49,550 nucleotides of DNA from an uncultured Bacteroidales bacterium (GTDB lineage Bacteria > Bacteroidota > Bacteroidia > Bacteroidales > Paludibacteraceae). The translations under genes and the position numbers were made by a program. The first letter of the stretch is position 1, and every line of letters begins with the position of its first letter. The notes under the pieces are model-generated. The model did not search any database. It saw nothing but the letters and a program-made list of their open reading frames with translations, and had not been told where the DNA came from. Location of the stretch: NCBI GenBank assembly GCA_900318245.1, contig ONJT01000027.1, positions 1 to 49,550 of the forward strand, read 5' to 3'. This document shows, in pieces, positions 31,247 through 40,200 of this stretch.

Positions 31247-31786
31247 TTTTTTCACTTTATAGACAGACGGCAGGTTTCGTACGAAGCCATCGAAGTCGAG
31301 ACCGTAACCGATCACGAACTCATCCGTCAACTCATGGCCGACGTAGTCAGGTTTAGCATCTTCGTACTCCAACTTACCGGGTTTGAACAGCATCGTCGCC
31401 ACGCGGACAGACGCCGCGCCGAGCCCGCGCATATGCGCTTTGAGTTGGTGAATGGTCAGTCCGCTGTCGACGATGTCTTCGAGGATGACCACGTCGCGGT
31501 TCTCCACTACTTGCTGGAGCGGCACGATGAACTGCAACTGGCCCGTCGTGGACATGCCGAAATAGGAGCTGACGCGGATGAACGTCACCTCGCAGCGCAC
31601 GCCTTTGAGGGCGCGTATCAGGTCGGCTGCAAAGACAAAAGCACCATTCAGCACGACCACAAACAGCGGTTCTTTACCCGCATAGTCCGCACTGATCTTG
31701 TCCGCTACTTGCGCTACGTCCTTCGCGATCTGCTCCGGCAGAAGCCATTCCTGGAAGGTGTAACCTTGTTCTTCAATTGTCTTCAT
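31244..31786 (-). CDS. hpt: hypoxanthine phosphoribosyltransferase
   Basis: A 180-residue purine salvage enzyme that transfers phosphoribose from PRPP to hypoxanthine or guanine. The N-terminal LFVVVLNGAFVFAADLIRAL gives the LNG loop, SSYFGMSTTGQLQF the flexible loop, and VVILEDIVDSGLTIHQL the PRPP-binding motif; VGHELTDEFVIGYGLDFD is the base-binding region. I chose ATG 31786, which overlaps the 3' end of hflX by 14 bases; the longer frame upstream is an out-of-frame reading of hflX. It shares its substrate PRPP with prs. Confidence 0.93.
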   Translation of the reverse strand: MKTIEEQGYTFQEWLLPEQIAKDVAQVADKISADYAGKEPLFVVVLNGAFVFAADLIRALKGVRCEVTFIRVSSYFGMSTTGQLQFIVPLQQVVENRDVVILEDIVDSGLTIHQLKAHMRGLGAASVRVATMLFKPGKLEYEDAKPDYVGHELTDEFVIGYGLDFDGFVRNLPSVYKVKK

Positions 31787-33017
31787 AGTTCTGAAATAAG
31801 AAATCGTTATACGGATAACGTTTGATATGTATCGCTTTGATGCGGTCGTACAGTAGTGCACGCAACGCATCGATGTTCTCTTTCTGCCGCGCGGAGATAA
31901 AGATGCAATCTTCGCCCAACCGCGCCATCCAACTCTTCTCGAGGTCTTGTAGAGATAGGTTCTCCCGCTGCACCGGCGTGAGGTCATCTTCCTCTTTCGG
32001 CACATAGCTGAACGCATCGACTTTGTTAAAGACCACGATGGTCGGTTTGTCCTCTTTGCAGATATCTGCGATCGTCTGCTCCACTACTTCGTATTGCTCC
32101 TCGAAGTTTGGGTGCGAGATATCGACCACGTGTACCAACAGATCCGCTTCGCGCACTTCATCCAGCGTGGACTTAAACGACTCTACCAAGTGGTGCGGTA
32201 GTTTGCGGATGAACCCGACTGTGTCGGACAGCAGGAACGGCAGGTTCTCTATCGTCACTTTGCGCACCGTCGTGTCGAGGGTTGCGAACAGTTTGTTCTC
32301 CGCGAACACCTCGGATTTGGAGAGCAGGTTCATCAGGGTCGATTTGCCGACGTTGGTGTACCCGACGAGTGCCACGCGCACCATCTTTCCGCGGTGTTGC
32401 CGCTGGGTCGCCATCTGTTTGTCGATGGTCTTGAGTTGCTCACGCAGCAAGGCGATGCGTTGACCGATGACGCGTTTGTCGGCTTCTATCTGGGTCTCAC
32501 CCATACCGCGGTTCGTGCCTCCACCGCCTCGTTGGCGGTCAAGGTGACTCCACATACGCGTCAGGCGCGGCAGCATATACTGCAGGTGCGCCATCTCGAC
32601 CTGCGTCTTTGCATAACTTGTCTGCGCGCGCTGCAGAAATATCTCAAGGATCAATATCGTGCGGTCTATCACGCGTACGTTCGCCGGGTGCTTCTCGCGA
32701 TGGTTGATCGCCTTCTCGAGGTTACGTATCTGCCGCGGACTGAGTTCGTCATCGAAGATCACTACGTCCACCGGTTCGTCTGTCTGCTCGCGGCTGATGA
32801 CGTACTGACGCACTTCCTCTAACTTACCTTCGCCCACGTATGTCGCCGTGTTCGGCTGGTCGAGGCGCTGCGTGAAGCGCTTGACGGGAACGATGCCGTG
32901 CGTGTCCGCGAGGAACGCCAACTCGTCCAAGTACTCTTTGGTGCGATCTTCCGGTTGGTTAGGCGTGATAAGACCCACCAACACCGCGTGCTCTATATAT
33001 GGCTTTATCTCAATCAA
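31773..33017 (-). CDS. hflX: ribosome-associated GTPase HflX
   Basis: A 414-residue GTPase that splits stalled ribosomes after stress. The N-terminal HflX domain includes ATYVGEGKLEEVRQYV and VVIFDDELSPRQIRNLEKAI; then RVIDRTILILEIFLQRAQT and a linker coiled coil with RQRGGGGTNRGMGETQIEAD. The G domain starts at ~residue 213: VALVGYTNVGKSTLMNL (G1), FATLDTTVRK (G2), LSDTVGFIRKLPHHLV (G3), VFNKVDA (G4), FISARQKENIDAL (G5). Its start overlaps the lemA stop (ATGA at 33014), so the run TPM-lemA-hflX-hpt appears cotranscribed. Confidence 0.95.
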   Translation of the reverse strand: MIEIKPYIEHAVLVGLITPNQPEDRTKEYLDELAFLADTHGIVPVKRFTQRLDQPNTATYVGEGKLEEVRQYVISREQTDEPVDVVIFDDELSPRQIRNLEKAINHREKHPANVRVIDRTILILEIFLQRAQTSYAKTQVEMAHLQYMLPRLTRMWSHLDRQRGGGGTNRGMGETQIEADKRVIGQRIALLREQLKTIDKQMATQRQHRGKMVRVALVGYTNVGKSTLMNLLSKSEVFAENKLFATLDTTVRKVTIENLPFLLSDTVGFIRKLPHHLVESFKSTLDEVREADLLVHVVDISHPNFEEQYEVVEQTIADICKEDKPTIVVFNKVDAFSYVPKEEDDLTPVQRENLSLQDLEKSWMARLGEDCIFISARQKENIDALRALLYDRIKAIHIKRYPYNDFLFQNYEDN

Positions 33018-33601
33018 AACTCCACCTTCGGTGCTTTGTTCGCACCTTCCTCTGCCTCAAAATACGGTTTCTTCTCAAATCCGCAGATACCCGCTATGAT
33101 GTTGTTCGGGAAGCGGCGGATCTTCGTGTTATACGTGCGAGCCGACTCATTGAAGAGCTGACGGGCGATGGCAATACGGTTCTCCGTGCCCTCGAGTTGT
33201 GCCTGCAGGTCGCGGAAGTTCTCGTTGGCCTTCAGGTCCGGATAGTTCTCTGCGATAGCCAGCAAACGTCCCAAGGCCTGACTCAACTCACCCTGCGCTG
33301 CCTGGAAAGCCGCCAGTTGTTCGGCTGTCGCGTGCTCCGGATCAATGGTGATCTGGGTTGCTTTCGCGCGAGCTTCGATCACACCCTCGAGCGTTTCTTG
33401 CTCGTGAGCCGCGTAACCCTTCACGGTAGCTACCAGGTTCGGTACCAGGTCTGCACGGCGCTGATACTGGTTCTCCACTTGCGACCAAGCGGACTCTACT
33501 TCCTCTTCTGCAGCTACGAAACTGTTGTACGCGTTAGCTACCCAAAGAACGATGATTGCCAGAATACCTAAAACGACAATCCAAGGTAATGCTTTTTTCA
33601 T
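33014..33601 (-). CDS. LemA family protein
   Basis: A 195-residue protein with one N-terminal membrane helix (WIVVLGILAIIVLWVANAY, ~5-23) followed by the long LemA helical bundle: YNSFVAAEEEVESAWSQVEN, YQRRADLVPNLVATVKGYA, and a C-terminal NESARTYNTKIRRFPNNIIA with FEKKPYFEAEEGA. LemA proteins are membrane-anchored with the bundle outside; the function is unknown but they frequently sit beside TPM-domain genes, as here (TPM gene 58 bases upstream). Confidence 0.92.
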   Translation of the reverse strand: MKKALPWIVVLGILAIIVLWVANAYNSFVAAEEEVESAWSQVENQYQRRADLVPNLVATVKGYAAHEQETLEGVIEARAKATQITIDPEHATAEQLAAFQAAQGELSQALGRLLAIAENYPDLKANENFRDLQAQLEGTENRIAIARQLFNESARTYNTKIRRFPNNIIAGICGFEKKPYFEAEEGANKAPKVEF

Positions 33602-33620
33602 AAAAATAGTTATTAGTTGT

Positions 33621-33648
33621 TAGCAATTAGCAATTAGCAATTAGCAAT
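33621..33648. repeat. heptamer tandem repeat, TAGCAAT x4
   Basis: Four perfect copies of TAGCAAT in the 58-base gap between the TPM gene and lemA. There is no promoter consensus in the gap. Confidence 0.8.
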
Positions 33649-33659
33649 GCGCGAAGCGC

Positions 33660-34592
33660 TTACCACTTTCCTCCTGCTCCTCCTCCGAAGGTCGAACCTC
33701 CGCCCCAGGATCCGCCGCCGCTGAAGCTTCCTCCGCCGAAACTACCGCCGCGACCGCTGCCACCGGAGATATATACCGTGCGTTGGCGACGCGGGATGAC
33801 GAACGGCACATCAAACGTGTGTCCGCATTTGTTGCAGCGATAGGTGCGCAGTCCCTGCCCCGCCGCCGCATAGGTCGCCGCTACCAGTATCTTCTCTCTC
33901 GTTGCGTGCGCACGGCGTTTGCCGCAATGGGGACAACGCTTGGTGGATGACCAATAGAGGATGAAGGCGATCAGTATGAAGAGGCCCGTGAAGACCCCGA
34001 TGATGCCCATGATTTCAGCGTCAGTCAGCTCGTCTTCGCCGTACTCGCCCCTGTTGGTGACAGAGCGGATGGATAGCAGTTCTTCGGGCGCTTCTCCGTC
34101 GGTGCATATCTCGTAGATACGCAGTGCGCCGAGGCACAGCCCGTCGCCATACGCTCCGGCGCGGAAGGCAGGAATCATATCGTCGTGGATGATCTTCGAG
34201 CACTGCGCATCGGTCAGTACGCCTTCGATACCTACGCCGGTCATGATACGGATGTCATGGCTGTCCAGCACAAAGAGCATCAGCACACCGGTGTTCTGTC
34301 CTTCGCGGCCAAGTCCCCAGCGCTGGAAGAGCTCATACGCAAAGTCGAAGGCTTCGCTCCCGCCGATGGACTCGAGCGCGACCACGCACAACTGCACGCG
34401 CGTAGCGTCTTCCAAACGTGCTGCGCAGTTGTTCAACCAAGCGACGCTGGAGTCGGGGAGAATAGCGTCGGGATTCGCTACATAGAAGGCCTGCCCCTGC
34501 TTCTTTGGATTCGGCACCGACGCCGGCGTATAGACGGCTGCTTGCACCGCCATCGCCAAGAATAAACCTATGTAAATGACCCATTTGCGCAT
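33660..34592 (-). CDS. TPM domain membrane protein with zinc ribbon and Gly-rich tail
   Basis: A 310-residue exported protein: signal peptide (~1-18), TPM domain (~35-165; WLNNCAARLEDATRVQLCVV, MLFVLDSHDIRIMTGVGIEG, PAFRAGAYGDGL), one membrane helix (~193-213), a CPHC...CNKC zinc-ribbon-like segment (residues 220-256) and a Gly/Ser-rich C-terminus (277-309). TPM (YgcG-like) proteins with such glycine tails are common partners of LemA and are thought to act in the envelope; plant homologues assist photosystem II repair. I chose ATG 34592, just after the promoter at 34613-34645. Confidence 0.88.
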   Translation of the reverse strand: MRKWVIYIGLFLAMAVQAAVYTPASVPNPKKQGQAFYVANPDAILPDSSVAWLNNCAARLEDATRVQLCVVALESIGGSEAFDFAYELFQRWGLGREGQNTGVLMLFVLDSHDIRIMTGVGIEGVLTDAQCSKIIHDDMIPAFRAGAYGDGLCLGALRIYEICTDGEAPEELLSIRSVTNRGEYGEDELTDAEIMGIIGVFTGLFILIAFILYWSSTKRCPHCGKRRAHATREKILVAATYAAAGQGLRTYRCNKCGHTFDVPFVIPRRQRTVYISGGSGRGGSFGGGSFSGGGSWGGGSTFGGGAGGKW

Positions 34593-34612
34593 GTGTGTAC
34601 GAACTTTGCGGC

Positions 34613-34645
34613 GCAAAGTTACACAAAAAAAATGACATACGCAAG
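34613..34645 (-). promoter_or_regulatory. promoter of the TPM-lemA-hflX-hpt unit
   Basis: On the minus strand: CTTG (34645-34642), 20 bp, TAACTTTGC (34621-34613). The -33 element lies in the loop of the rpsO terminator hairpin. Confidence 0.7.
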
Positions 34646-34656
34646 AGTATGCCATT
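34631..34656 (-). terminator. rpsO terminator overlapping a promoter
   Basis: AATGACATAC, 6-base loop, GTATGCCATT. On the minus strand one position is G-U and a run of eight T follows. It terminates rpsO and is fused with the next promoter. Confidence 0.75.
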
Positions 34657-34679
34657 TTTTTCTTGATTTTTCCGCAAAA

Positions 34680-34949
34680 TTACTTACGGATACCGAGCTC
34701 TTTGATGATTGCACGATAGCGCTCGATGTCTTTTGCCTTCAGGTAATCCAGCATGCGACGACGCTTACCAACGAGGGCGGTCAGGGCGCGCTCTGTACCG
34801 AAGTCCTTACGGTTTTCCTTCAGGTGCTCGGTCAGGTGGTTGATACGGAAGGTGAACAATGCGATCTGGCTCTCAGCCGAACCGGTGTTCTTAGCATCTT
34901 TGCCATACTTAGCAAAAAGCTCAGCTTTTTTCTCAGAAGTCAAATACAT
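34680..34949 (-). CDS. rpsO: 30S ribosomal protein uS15
   Basis: An 89-residue protein, exactly the usual length of uS15. It starts MYLTSEKKAELFAKYG and contains DTGS-like NTGSAESQIALFTFRINHLT and the rRNA-binding ALTALVGKRRRMLDYLKAKD. It binds the central domain of 16S rRNA early in 30S assembly. I chose ATG 34949 over an in-frame ATG four codons upstream because family members begin MYLT. It has its own promoter at 35047-35078 and a leader of ~95 bases, and a terminator at 34631. Confidence 0.96.
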   Translation of the reverse strand: MYLTSEKKAELFAKYGKDAKNTGSAESQIALFTFRINHLTEHLKENRKDFGTERALTALVGKRRRMLDYLKAKDIERYRAIIKELGIRK

Positions 34950-35046
34950 GACGTTGATCAATTATTAAGTTTTACAATCACCACTGAAGCCGGATATGTC
35001 ATCACAACTTCGTGGCATTAATTAATGCTCTCCATTGAAAGCGGGT

Positions 35047-35078
35047 GCAAAAGTACTGCTTTTTTTTGATATGTGCAA
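35047..35078 (-). promoter_or_regulatory. promoter of rpsO
   Basis: On the minus strand: TTTG (35078-35075), 19 bp, TACTTTTGC (35055-35047). Shares AAAAAAAAGCAGTACTTTTG with the tRNA-Leu and rpsU promoters, and GAAAGCGGGTGC on its downstream side with tRNA-Leu. Confidence 0.75.
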
Positions 35079-35156
35079 ATTTTAAGCTAAAAATCAGTTA
35101 AAAATCTCAAAATATTACAAAAAAATCTTTCGGTACGATGGCAATAAACGATATAG

Positions 35157-35714
35157 TTAGTTTATCGTTTTTATCACTTTCGCAGGATTACCGGCGGCAA
35201 TGGAGTTGGCAGGGATGTCATGGGTTACAACCGAACCGGCTCCGATGGTGCAGTTGTCGCCGATGGTCACACCGGGCAGAATAGTCACGTTGCCGCCGAT
35301 CCACACACTATTACCGATCGTCACGGGTTTTGCCCACTCCTCACGTGTGTTACGCTCCGAGGGGTTCGTGCTGTGACAGGCACAATAGATCTGCACATGC
35401 GGACCCATGAAGCAGTCGTCGCCAATCGTCACATACGCCTCATCCAATATCGTCAGGCCGAAGTTGGCAAAGAAGCGCTTCCCGACACGGATATGCTTGC
35501 CGTAATCGCAGTAAAAAGGCTGGTTGATGAAGGTGTCTTCATCGGCCTGACCAAGCATGTCGCGCAACATCTTGTTCCGCGCCGTAAAATCCGTCGGCAG
35601 TAGGTTGTTGTATTGCTGACAAAGCACCTTGACGGCATTCAGGTCTTTGAGTAGTTCTGCATTACAAGCATCATACACTTCGCCTGCTAACATTTTCTCT
35701 CGTTCAGTTTTCAT
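35157..35714 (-). CDS. maltose/galactoside O-acetyltransferase family protein
   Basis: A 185-residue left-handed beta-helix (hexapeptide repeat) acetyltransferase. The N-terminal Mac domain is KTEREKMLAGEVYDACNAEL; the catalytic region has NFGLTILDEAYVTIGDDCFM and the loop CACHSTNPSERNT with the catalytic His. Typical repeats VTIGNSVWIGGNVTILPGV and TIGDNCTIGAGSVVTHD follow, ending in IAAGNPAKVIKTI. It transfers acetyl from acetyl-CoA to sugars; the natural acceptor is unknown. The start ATG 35714 lies 20 bases after the -7 box. Confidence 0.92.
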   Translation of the reverse strand: MKTEREKMLAGEVYDACNAELLKDLNAVKVLCQQYNNLLPTDFTARNKMLRDMLGQADEDTFINQPFYCDYGKHIRVGKRFFANFGLTILDEAYVTIGDDCFMGPHVQIYCACHSTNPSERNTREEWAKPVTIGNSVWIGGNVTILPGVTIGDNCTIGAGSVVTHDIPANSIAAGNPAKVIKTIN

Positions 35715-35733
35715 ATTTGCGTCGTTCACGATT

Positions 35734-35766
35734 GCAAAATTACAACATTTTTCTGGAATATGCAAA
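35734..35766 (-). promoter_or_regulatory. promoter of the sugar acetyltransferase gene
   Basis: On the minus strand: TTTG (35766-35763), 20 bp, TAATTTTGC (35742-35734). Confidence 0.75.
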
Positions 35767-35823
35767 TAAAAATACGAAAAAAACTAATTTTCCTGCTTGA
35801 ACGGGTGCGCTATGATTCTTGTG

Positions 35824-36261
35824 TTATGATTTGAGTTCCTGATAGATCATGGCGCGGATGAAGTTATCGAAGCGGAAATAGTGTTTCTGCTTACCTTTTT
35901 TGTCGAGGGAAGCTTGCGGGTCGGGTGCGCCTTTGAGTTGGGATTCAAAACGAAGACGGAAGTTTTCCAAGAGGGCGCGCTGCTCTTCCGAGGCGGTATC
36001 GGGAAATTTATATGCATAGATGAGGGCGGTAGTGCGTTTTGCAGCTTCTCCAAAATGCTGCAAATGAGCGAGTTCCGCGCCTCTCGGAGGGGTTTGTTTG
36101 TAGTCACGCTTGTGCTTTTGGAGATAGACTTCCGAGTCGCACTCTTTAGTGAGAGAACCGTTGGTGTCATGGAGATGTTTTTGGCGCATGATCAATTGAT
36201 GCCCTGTGTCAAGGGCACCTAAGATACGTTCTATGCCCGGTGAAAATTCTACTTTTGCCAT
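35824..36261 (-). CDS. conserved Bacteroidales protein of unknown function
   Basis: A 145-residue protein starting MAKVEFSPGIERILGALDTG. It is charged, probably helical, and contains a conserved-looking middle (HKRDYKQTPPRGAELAHLQ, FGEAAKRTTALIYA) and C-terminus (KKGKQKHYFRFDNFIRAMIY). I recall similar unnamed proteins in Bacteroides that begin MAKVEFS and share the RGAEL and HY-F-NAFIR parts; no function is known. An in-frame ATG at 36321 would add 20 residues but lacks similarity. The upstream leader of ~170 bases contains an 11-bp tandem repeat (36354-36393), and a promoter lies at 36436-36468. Confidence 0.65.
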   Translation of the reverse strand: MAKVEFSPGIERILGALDTGHQLIMRQKHLHDTNGSLTKECDSEVYLQKHKRDYKQTPPRGAELAHLQHFGEAAKRTTALIYAYKFPDTASEEQRALLENFRLRFESQLKGAPDPQASLDKKGKQKHYFRFDNFIRAMIYQELKS

Positions 36262-36353
36262 ATTGTGGGTATTTTTGAGTTTATATACTGTATTCAGGGG
36301 ATAAGGATCTTGTAGTGACATTGTAATGTGGTGTTGAGATTGTGCCAATAATA

Positions 36354-36393
36354 ACCTACTAACCACCTACTAATAACCTACTGATTACCTACT
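36354..36393. repeat. ACCTACT repeated four times at exactly 11-bp spacing
   Basis: ACCTACT at 36354, 36365, 36376 and 36387, i.e. once per helical turn, in the leader of the unknown gene 35824-36261. On the gene's strand it reads AGTAGGT. Confidence 0.85.
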
Positions 36394-36435
36394 GTTTTCA
36401 TACTAATCGCGTACAAGAATATGCATAATTTGAGT

Positions 36436-36468
36436 GCAAAGGTACAACAAATATTTGGGATATGCAAA
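36436..36468 (-). promoter_or_regulatory. promoter of the unknown gene at 35824-36261
   Basis: On the minus strand: TTTG (36468-36465), 20 bp, TACCTTTGC (36444-36436). Confidence 0.75.
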
Positions 36469-36484
36469 TAAAAAGAGAAAAAAG

Positions 36485-36704
36485 TTCGGGGAAGTAGCCC
36501 CGAAGAGTAGACAGCAGAGAGGAAGCGGGCGATTAGATCGCCCTGGAATAGACGAAACTTTTGAGGGGCGGATAGAATCCGCCGGCAAGGAACGAACACT
36601 CCGCGCTATCACGCGGAGCAGGAAACGAACTAAAAAAAGTTAGAGCAAAAAAAACAAGCCAAGAGAAGAAGCTTGTTCCCTTTTATGCGCAAAAAAGGAA
36701 CAAG
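36485..36704. repeat. hairpin array, left part
   Basis: Consecutive perfect hairpins with different stems: TTCGGGG/CCCCGAA (36485-36504), GGGCGAT/ATCGCCC (36527-36543, loop 3), GGCGGAT/ATCCGCC (36567-36583, loop 3), CTCCGCG/CGCGGAG (36599-36618), AACAAGC/GCTTGTT (36653-36677) and CTTGTTCC/GGAACAAG (36672-36704). Stems are 7 or 8 bp and centres of the first three are 40 bp apart. Spacers carry a (G/A)ACGAA box. From 36469 to 36866 there is no gene, and the rest is purine-rich sequence with repeated ACARGCTA. Confidence 0.7.
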
Positions 36705-36793
36705 TTCATGAAAAAGGGAATAAGTAAAATAATACAGGCTACGAAGGGAAAGTAAAAAAAGATACAGGCTAAACTAAAAAGACACAAGCTAAA

Positions 36794-36853
36794 AAGAGCC
36801 TGGCGTGATGCCAAGCTCTTTAATTTAAGGGGAGGTCCAAATAAAATTTGGAC
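36794..36853 (-). terminator. terminator and adjacent hairpin after the T9SS tail remnant
   Basis: AAGAGC-TGGC / GCCA-GCTCTT (36794-36820) followed on the minus strand by TTTTTAG, a good intrinsic terminator. Next to it GTCCAAAT/ATTTGGAC (36835-36853, loop AAA), which has the same AT-NNN-AT apex as the array hairpins. Confidence 0.7.
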
Positions 36854-36866
36854 GCAATAAACGAAA

Positions 36867-36953
36867 CTATTTAATCATCTTTCCTTGGGTGTCGAAGATG
36901 TGATCGCCGCGGAGGATGAAGAAAGAAACGCGTGCCAGACGACTCGCGCACTT
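36867..36953 (-). pseudogene. orphan T9SS C-terminal tail remnant
   Basis: The last 28 codons of a minus-strand frame read KCASRLARVSFFILRGDH and then IFDTQGKMIK, stop TAG. This resembles the end of the M4 protease at 37241 (KVLRDGHVLIIRNGKTYTLQ...), the type A sorting tail used by type IX secretion in Bacteroidales. Upstream codons show no domain and no plausible start, so it is the end of a lost or truncated exported protein. Confidence 0.5.
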
Positions 36954-36964
36954 AACAAAGAGGT

Positions 36965-37234
36965 ATCCGGATAATATCCAGAATAAGGGACAAACGTTTT
37001 GAACCAGAATACAATTTTTAGCCGCAAAGGCACGATTATTTCTTATCTCATTGCATTCGAACGATTGTTTCGGACGAAACAGACGAAGAATAGGGCGGCA
37101 TGATATGCCGCACAATGAACGCTTCAGAAAGCCGATAGTATCGGGGATAAACGAAGAAAGAAAAATCCTGCCTGCTCGGTTGCGGAGCAGGCAGGAGTCC
37201 GATAGATCGAGTTTTCGGGTTATCGATAGATCGA
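36965..37234. repeat. hairpin array, right part
   Basis: GGAT/ATCC (36969-36979, loop AAT), a TGTTTCG/CGAAACA palindrome (~37066-37081), GCGGCAT/ATGCCGC (37095-37111, loop GAT), CCGAT/ATCGG (37132-37144, loop AGT) and two copies of CGATAGATCGA near 37200 and 37223. Spacers again contain RACGAA boxes. It lies between the M4 protease stop and the tail remnant, except that its first hairpin is just upstream of the remnant. Confidence 0.6.
37167..37195 (-). terminator. terminator of the M4 protease gene
   Basis: CCTGCCTGCTC and GAGCAGGCAGG, a perfect 11-bp stem with a 7-base loop. On the minus strand ATTTTTC follows. It begins ~45 bases after the stop codon. Confidence 0.85.
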
Positions 37235-37240
37235 CAGGGG

Positions 37241-40200
37241 TTATTTAACCTCTTGACCTTGAAGAGTATAGGTTTTTCCATTCCGGATAATTAGAACATG
37301 GCCATCACGCAAAACCTTTTGTGCACTCTCCAGTGATTGATCAACATCATTTAATCCAGTCGGATTAGGTGTAGAGGTCACGGAGAAATTCTTCACTTCC
37401 CATTGGGCTGCAGCTGTACTAGTACTTATGTACTTAAAGGCTATAGACACTGAACTGCCAGCGTAAGCGGAAAGGTCAATATTTCCAGAACTTACAAAAT
37501 TCCAGTTAGATCCACTCGGATATGTAGGAATAGTCAACTGCGACCATGTTGCTGTAGAAGGCAACCCGGACTTATAGTCCGTCGAAAGCCACAAGGTCAT
37601 CTCAGTAGATGCAGAAGAGAAGAACTTTGCTGCATGATCAAAGGTCAAAGTAGTTGTGACATCCTTTGCTACCTCAATACATGGTGAAATAAGCCACCCC
37701 TCACTTGAATAATACTTGCTATTGTACATGGCCTTAGCAATCATACCATTCTTATAAGATGACCCGTCTAACTTCCAAATGTAAGATAAACCACTGGCTT
37801 TAGAAACCTCTTGAATAGTAAAGTCTCCTTGAGTAGACGAGAATGGTTCTGAGTACGGAGCAGACTTACAAACTACGGGAGCACTAACAGTAACTGAATA
37901 AGAAACACTCTTAGCCAGATAGTAGTTAGTTTGCGCAACCGATGCCTTGATAGTCACAGTACCTTCCGAGATAGCAGTTACTTTTCCATTATTGTCTACT
38001 GACGCTACAGCTCCATCAGTCGTAGAATAAACTACACTTGCATCCGAATTAGTATATGCTTGTCTCGTAATGGACTCACCTATCTCCAAGGAAACGGCGG
38101 AGTTCTCCATTGTTAGTGTAGGTTCCTGCCTTTCAATACAATCAATAACTGTATAAGACCTCTTACCAGATGTGTTGCTGCCTATTTGAATACACATGGA
38201 TTCAGAGGTTGTAATATCAACTGTCTGGTTGTTATCGCCAGTCCAGCCAGTACCATTGACAAACACTATATTCAACTCGCTACTGTTTGTGGTATATGTA
38301 TACCAATTACCCTCTTGTTGCAAAGTAACCCACTTACCTTCTTCTCCGGTATTCCATGCCCAAGCAGAGATAGTAGACCCCCAATTTGAAGGTTTCTTAG
38401 CCTTTATTGTAATTTCGGGTAATTCCGTATATAGATATTGCTCAAAGCGCAGATTTTCAATCTGCCCATTCCCGCTATAATAAGCAAAATAGTCATTTCC
38501 TGAAGAGCCATTCAATGACAGGTAACGAGTATTAGTACCATCGGCAAAAGTAACCGTATACGAGCCGTCGAACTGCGGGGTAATAGTCAACTGCTTCCCA
38601 GTTGCTCCCATAGCAGCACTATTGCCAGAATTCCACGTACTATATTGATTCTGATTCTTTAATAAATAAGTGTTACCTGACTTCTCGACCTCCCAAACGA
38701 AAGCTGGATCTTGCTGAATGGTGGTCTCTGAACCAATTAATGCACTCTCAATATCTACTGCCTTGTAACGCTTAGTACTTCCTGATGTCAATTCTGATGA
38801 CATCTTAAAGTAATTAGATGAGTTATTACGACGAGCAAACACTAAATACTTACCAGGCTCAAGGTCATACAAAGTTCCATCATATCCGTTGCCTATTCCA
38901 ACAACTCCCCATGCGTTACATACCGCTTGATATTCTGAAGAACCATACCCATATAACAATTCAGTAATCAACAACGAGCCGTACTGTGCATCTTGATAAG
39001 TTGCATAAGGAGTCAAGTAGTACTGATTAAGCATATAAGCTATCCATTGAGCCTTATCGATACCTATACCCTGCACATTGTACGTCTTATTAAACTCATT
39101 AGTATAGTTTCCAGTACCAGCACTCAGCAAGTAGAACCAGTAATTCAATACACCACTATTGGTGTGAACGCCTCCGTGATCCATAGTATTATCCTTTAAC
39201 TGCTCTTGAGTCGTAGCCAAAGGATGCCAGTGTGCCCCTTGATATGCCTTTGGTTGTGGGTCGTAACCATCTAGCGAATTCGCAGGATTCTTCATAGAGC
39301 GTGTATTGGTATAACCAATCATAAGGTCGTGACCAATTAACCATGATGCAGTTCCAGTAACGTAATACTCAACGCACATTCCAAATATATCAGAAAAACC
39401 TTCATTCATAGCACCAGACTCATTCTGATACTTGAGACCTCCATTTTGATTAAAGGCAGTCACTTGATGAGAAAACTCATGCGCCATAACGTCCAATTCT
39501 ACAACTTGCTTCATAATTGCCCCATCCCCCAAACCATAAACCATATATGAGTATTCATTCTGGGTCGTTGTTGCAAAAGCATTGAGACCATCACTGATAA
39601 CATGGTAAGGAGCGCCGACAAGTTGATACACAAAACTTCCTTGATCATCAAAACTATTTCGCCCAAATGTCTCTGCGAAATAGTCTAGGGTTTTCCCCAT
39701 TCCCCAATGAGCATCAAATGCCGGTGTAGCGGCATCAACTATGATTACCTGCGAATAGGTATTCCCGTTATAATTCCATTTTCCTACCTCAGAATCCACA
39801 TTCAAAGTAGCAATCAAATCATTTCCAACTGCATCATAGTCCCAAATCTTTAGTTTATACGTACCGGAATAAATCGGGACCTGTATGTTAAACACAACTG
39901 GATTACTAGACGTCGGAGTTACTGTGACGCGTTCTGTCTTATTGTTATAAACCTCAACACCAGAGGGATTCTCAACTGTAATAAACAAATCTGGATTTGA
40001 CTCAAAAAGACCTTTCCAACTAGTCGTATTTATAGATGAAATGATTATCTTTGTTAGCTGAGATCGCGCTACGTCTGAATAACTCGAATTAGATGAACTC
40101 GGGAGAGTCAAATAATTAGTGAACGTCGGCACATAGTAAGAATGCATTACTAAATTACGCCGGAAATATTCCATAAACCTACTATCTTGTTTTTGTTCTT

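Noticed and set aside
35041-35060. Repeat element copied between tRNA-Leu, rpsU and rpsO as a mobile repeat
   Set aside because: The shared bases coincide with correctly spaced -33 and -7 boxes, so a common promoter is the simpler reading.
37048-37281. 77-residue minus-strand ORF between M4 stop and hairpins
   Set aside because: Out of frame with the M4 end and crosses the terminator and array hairpins.
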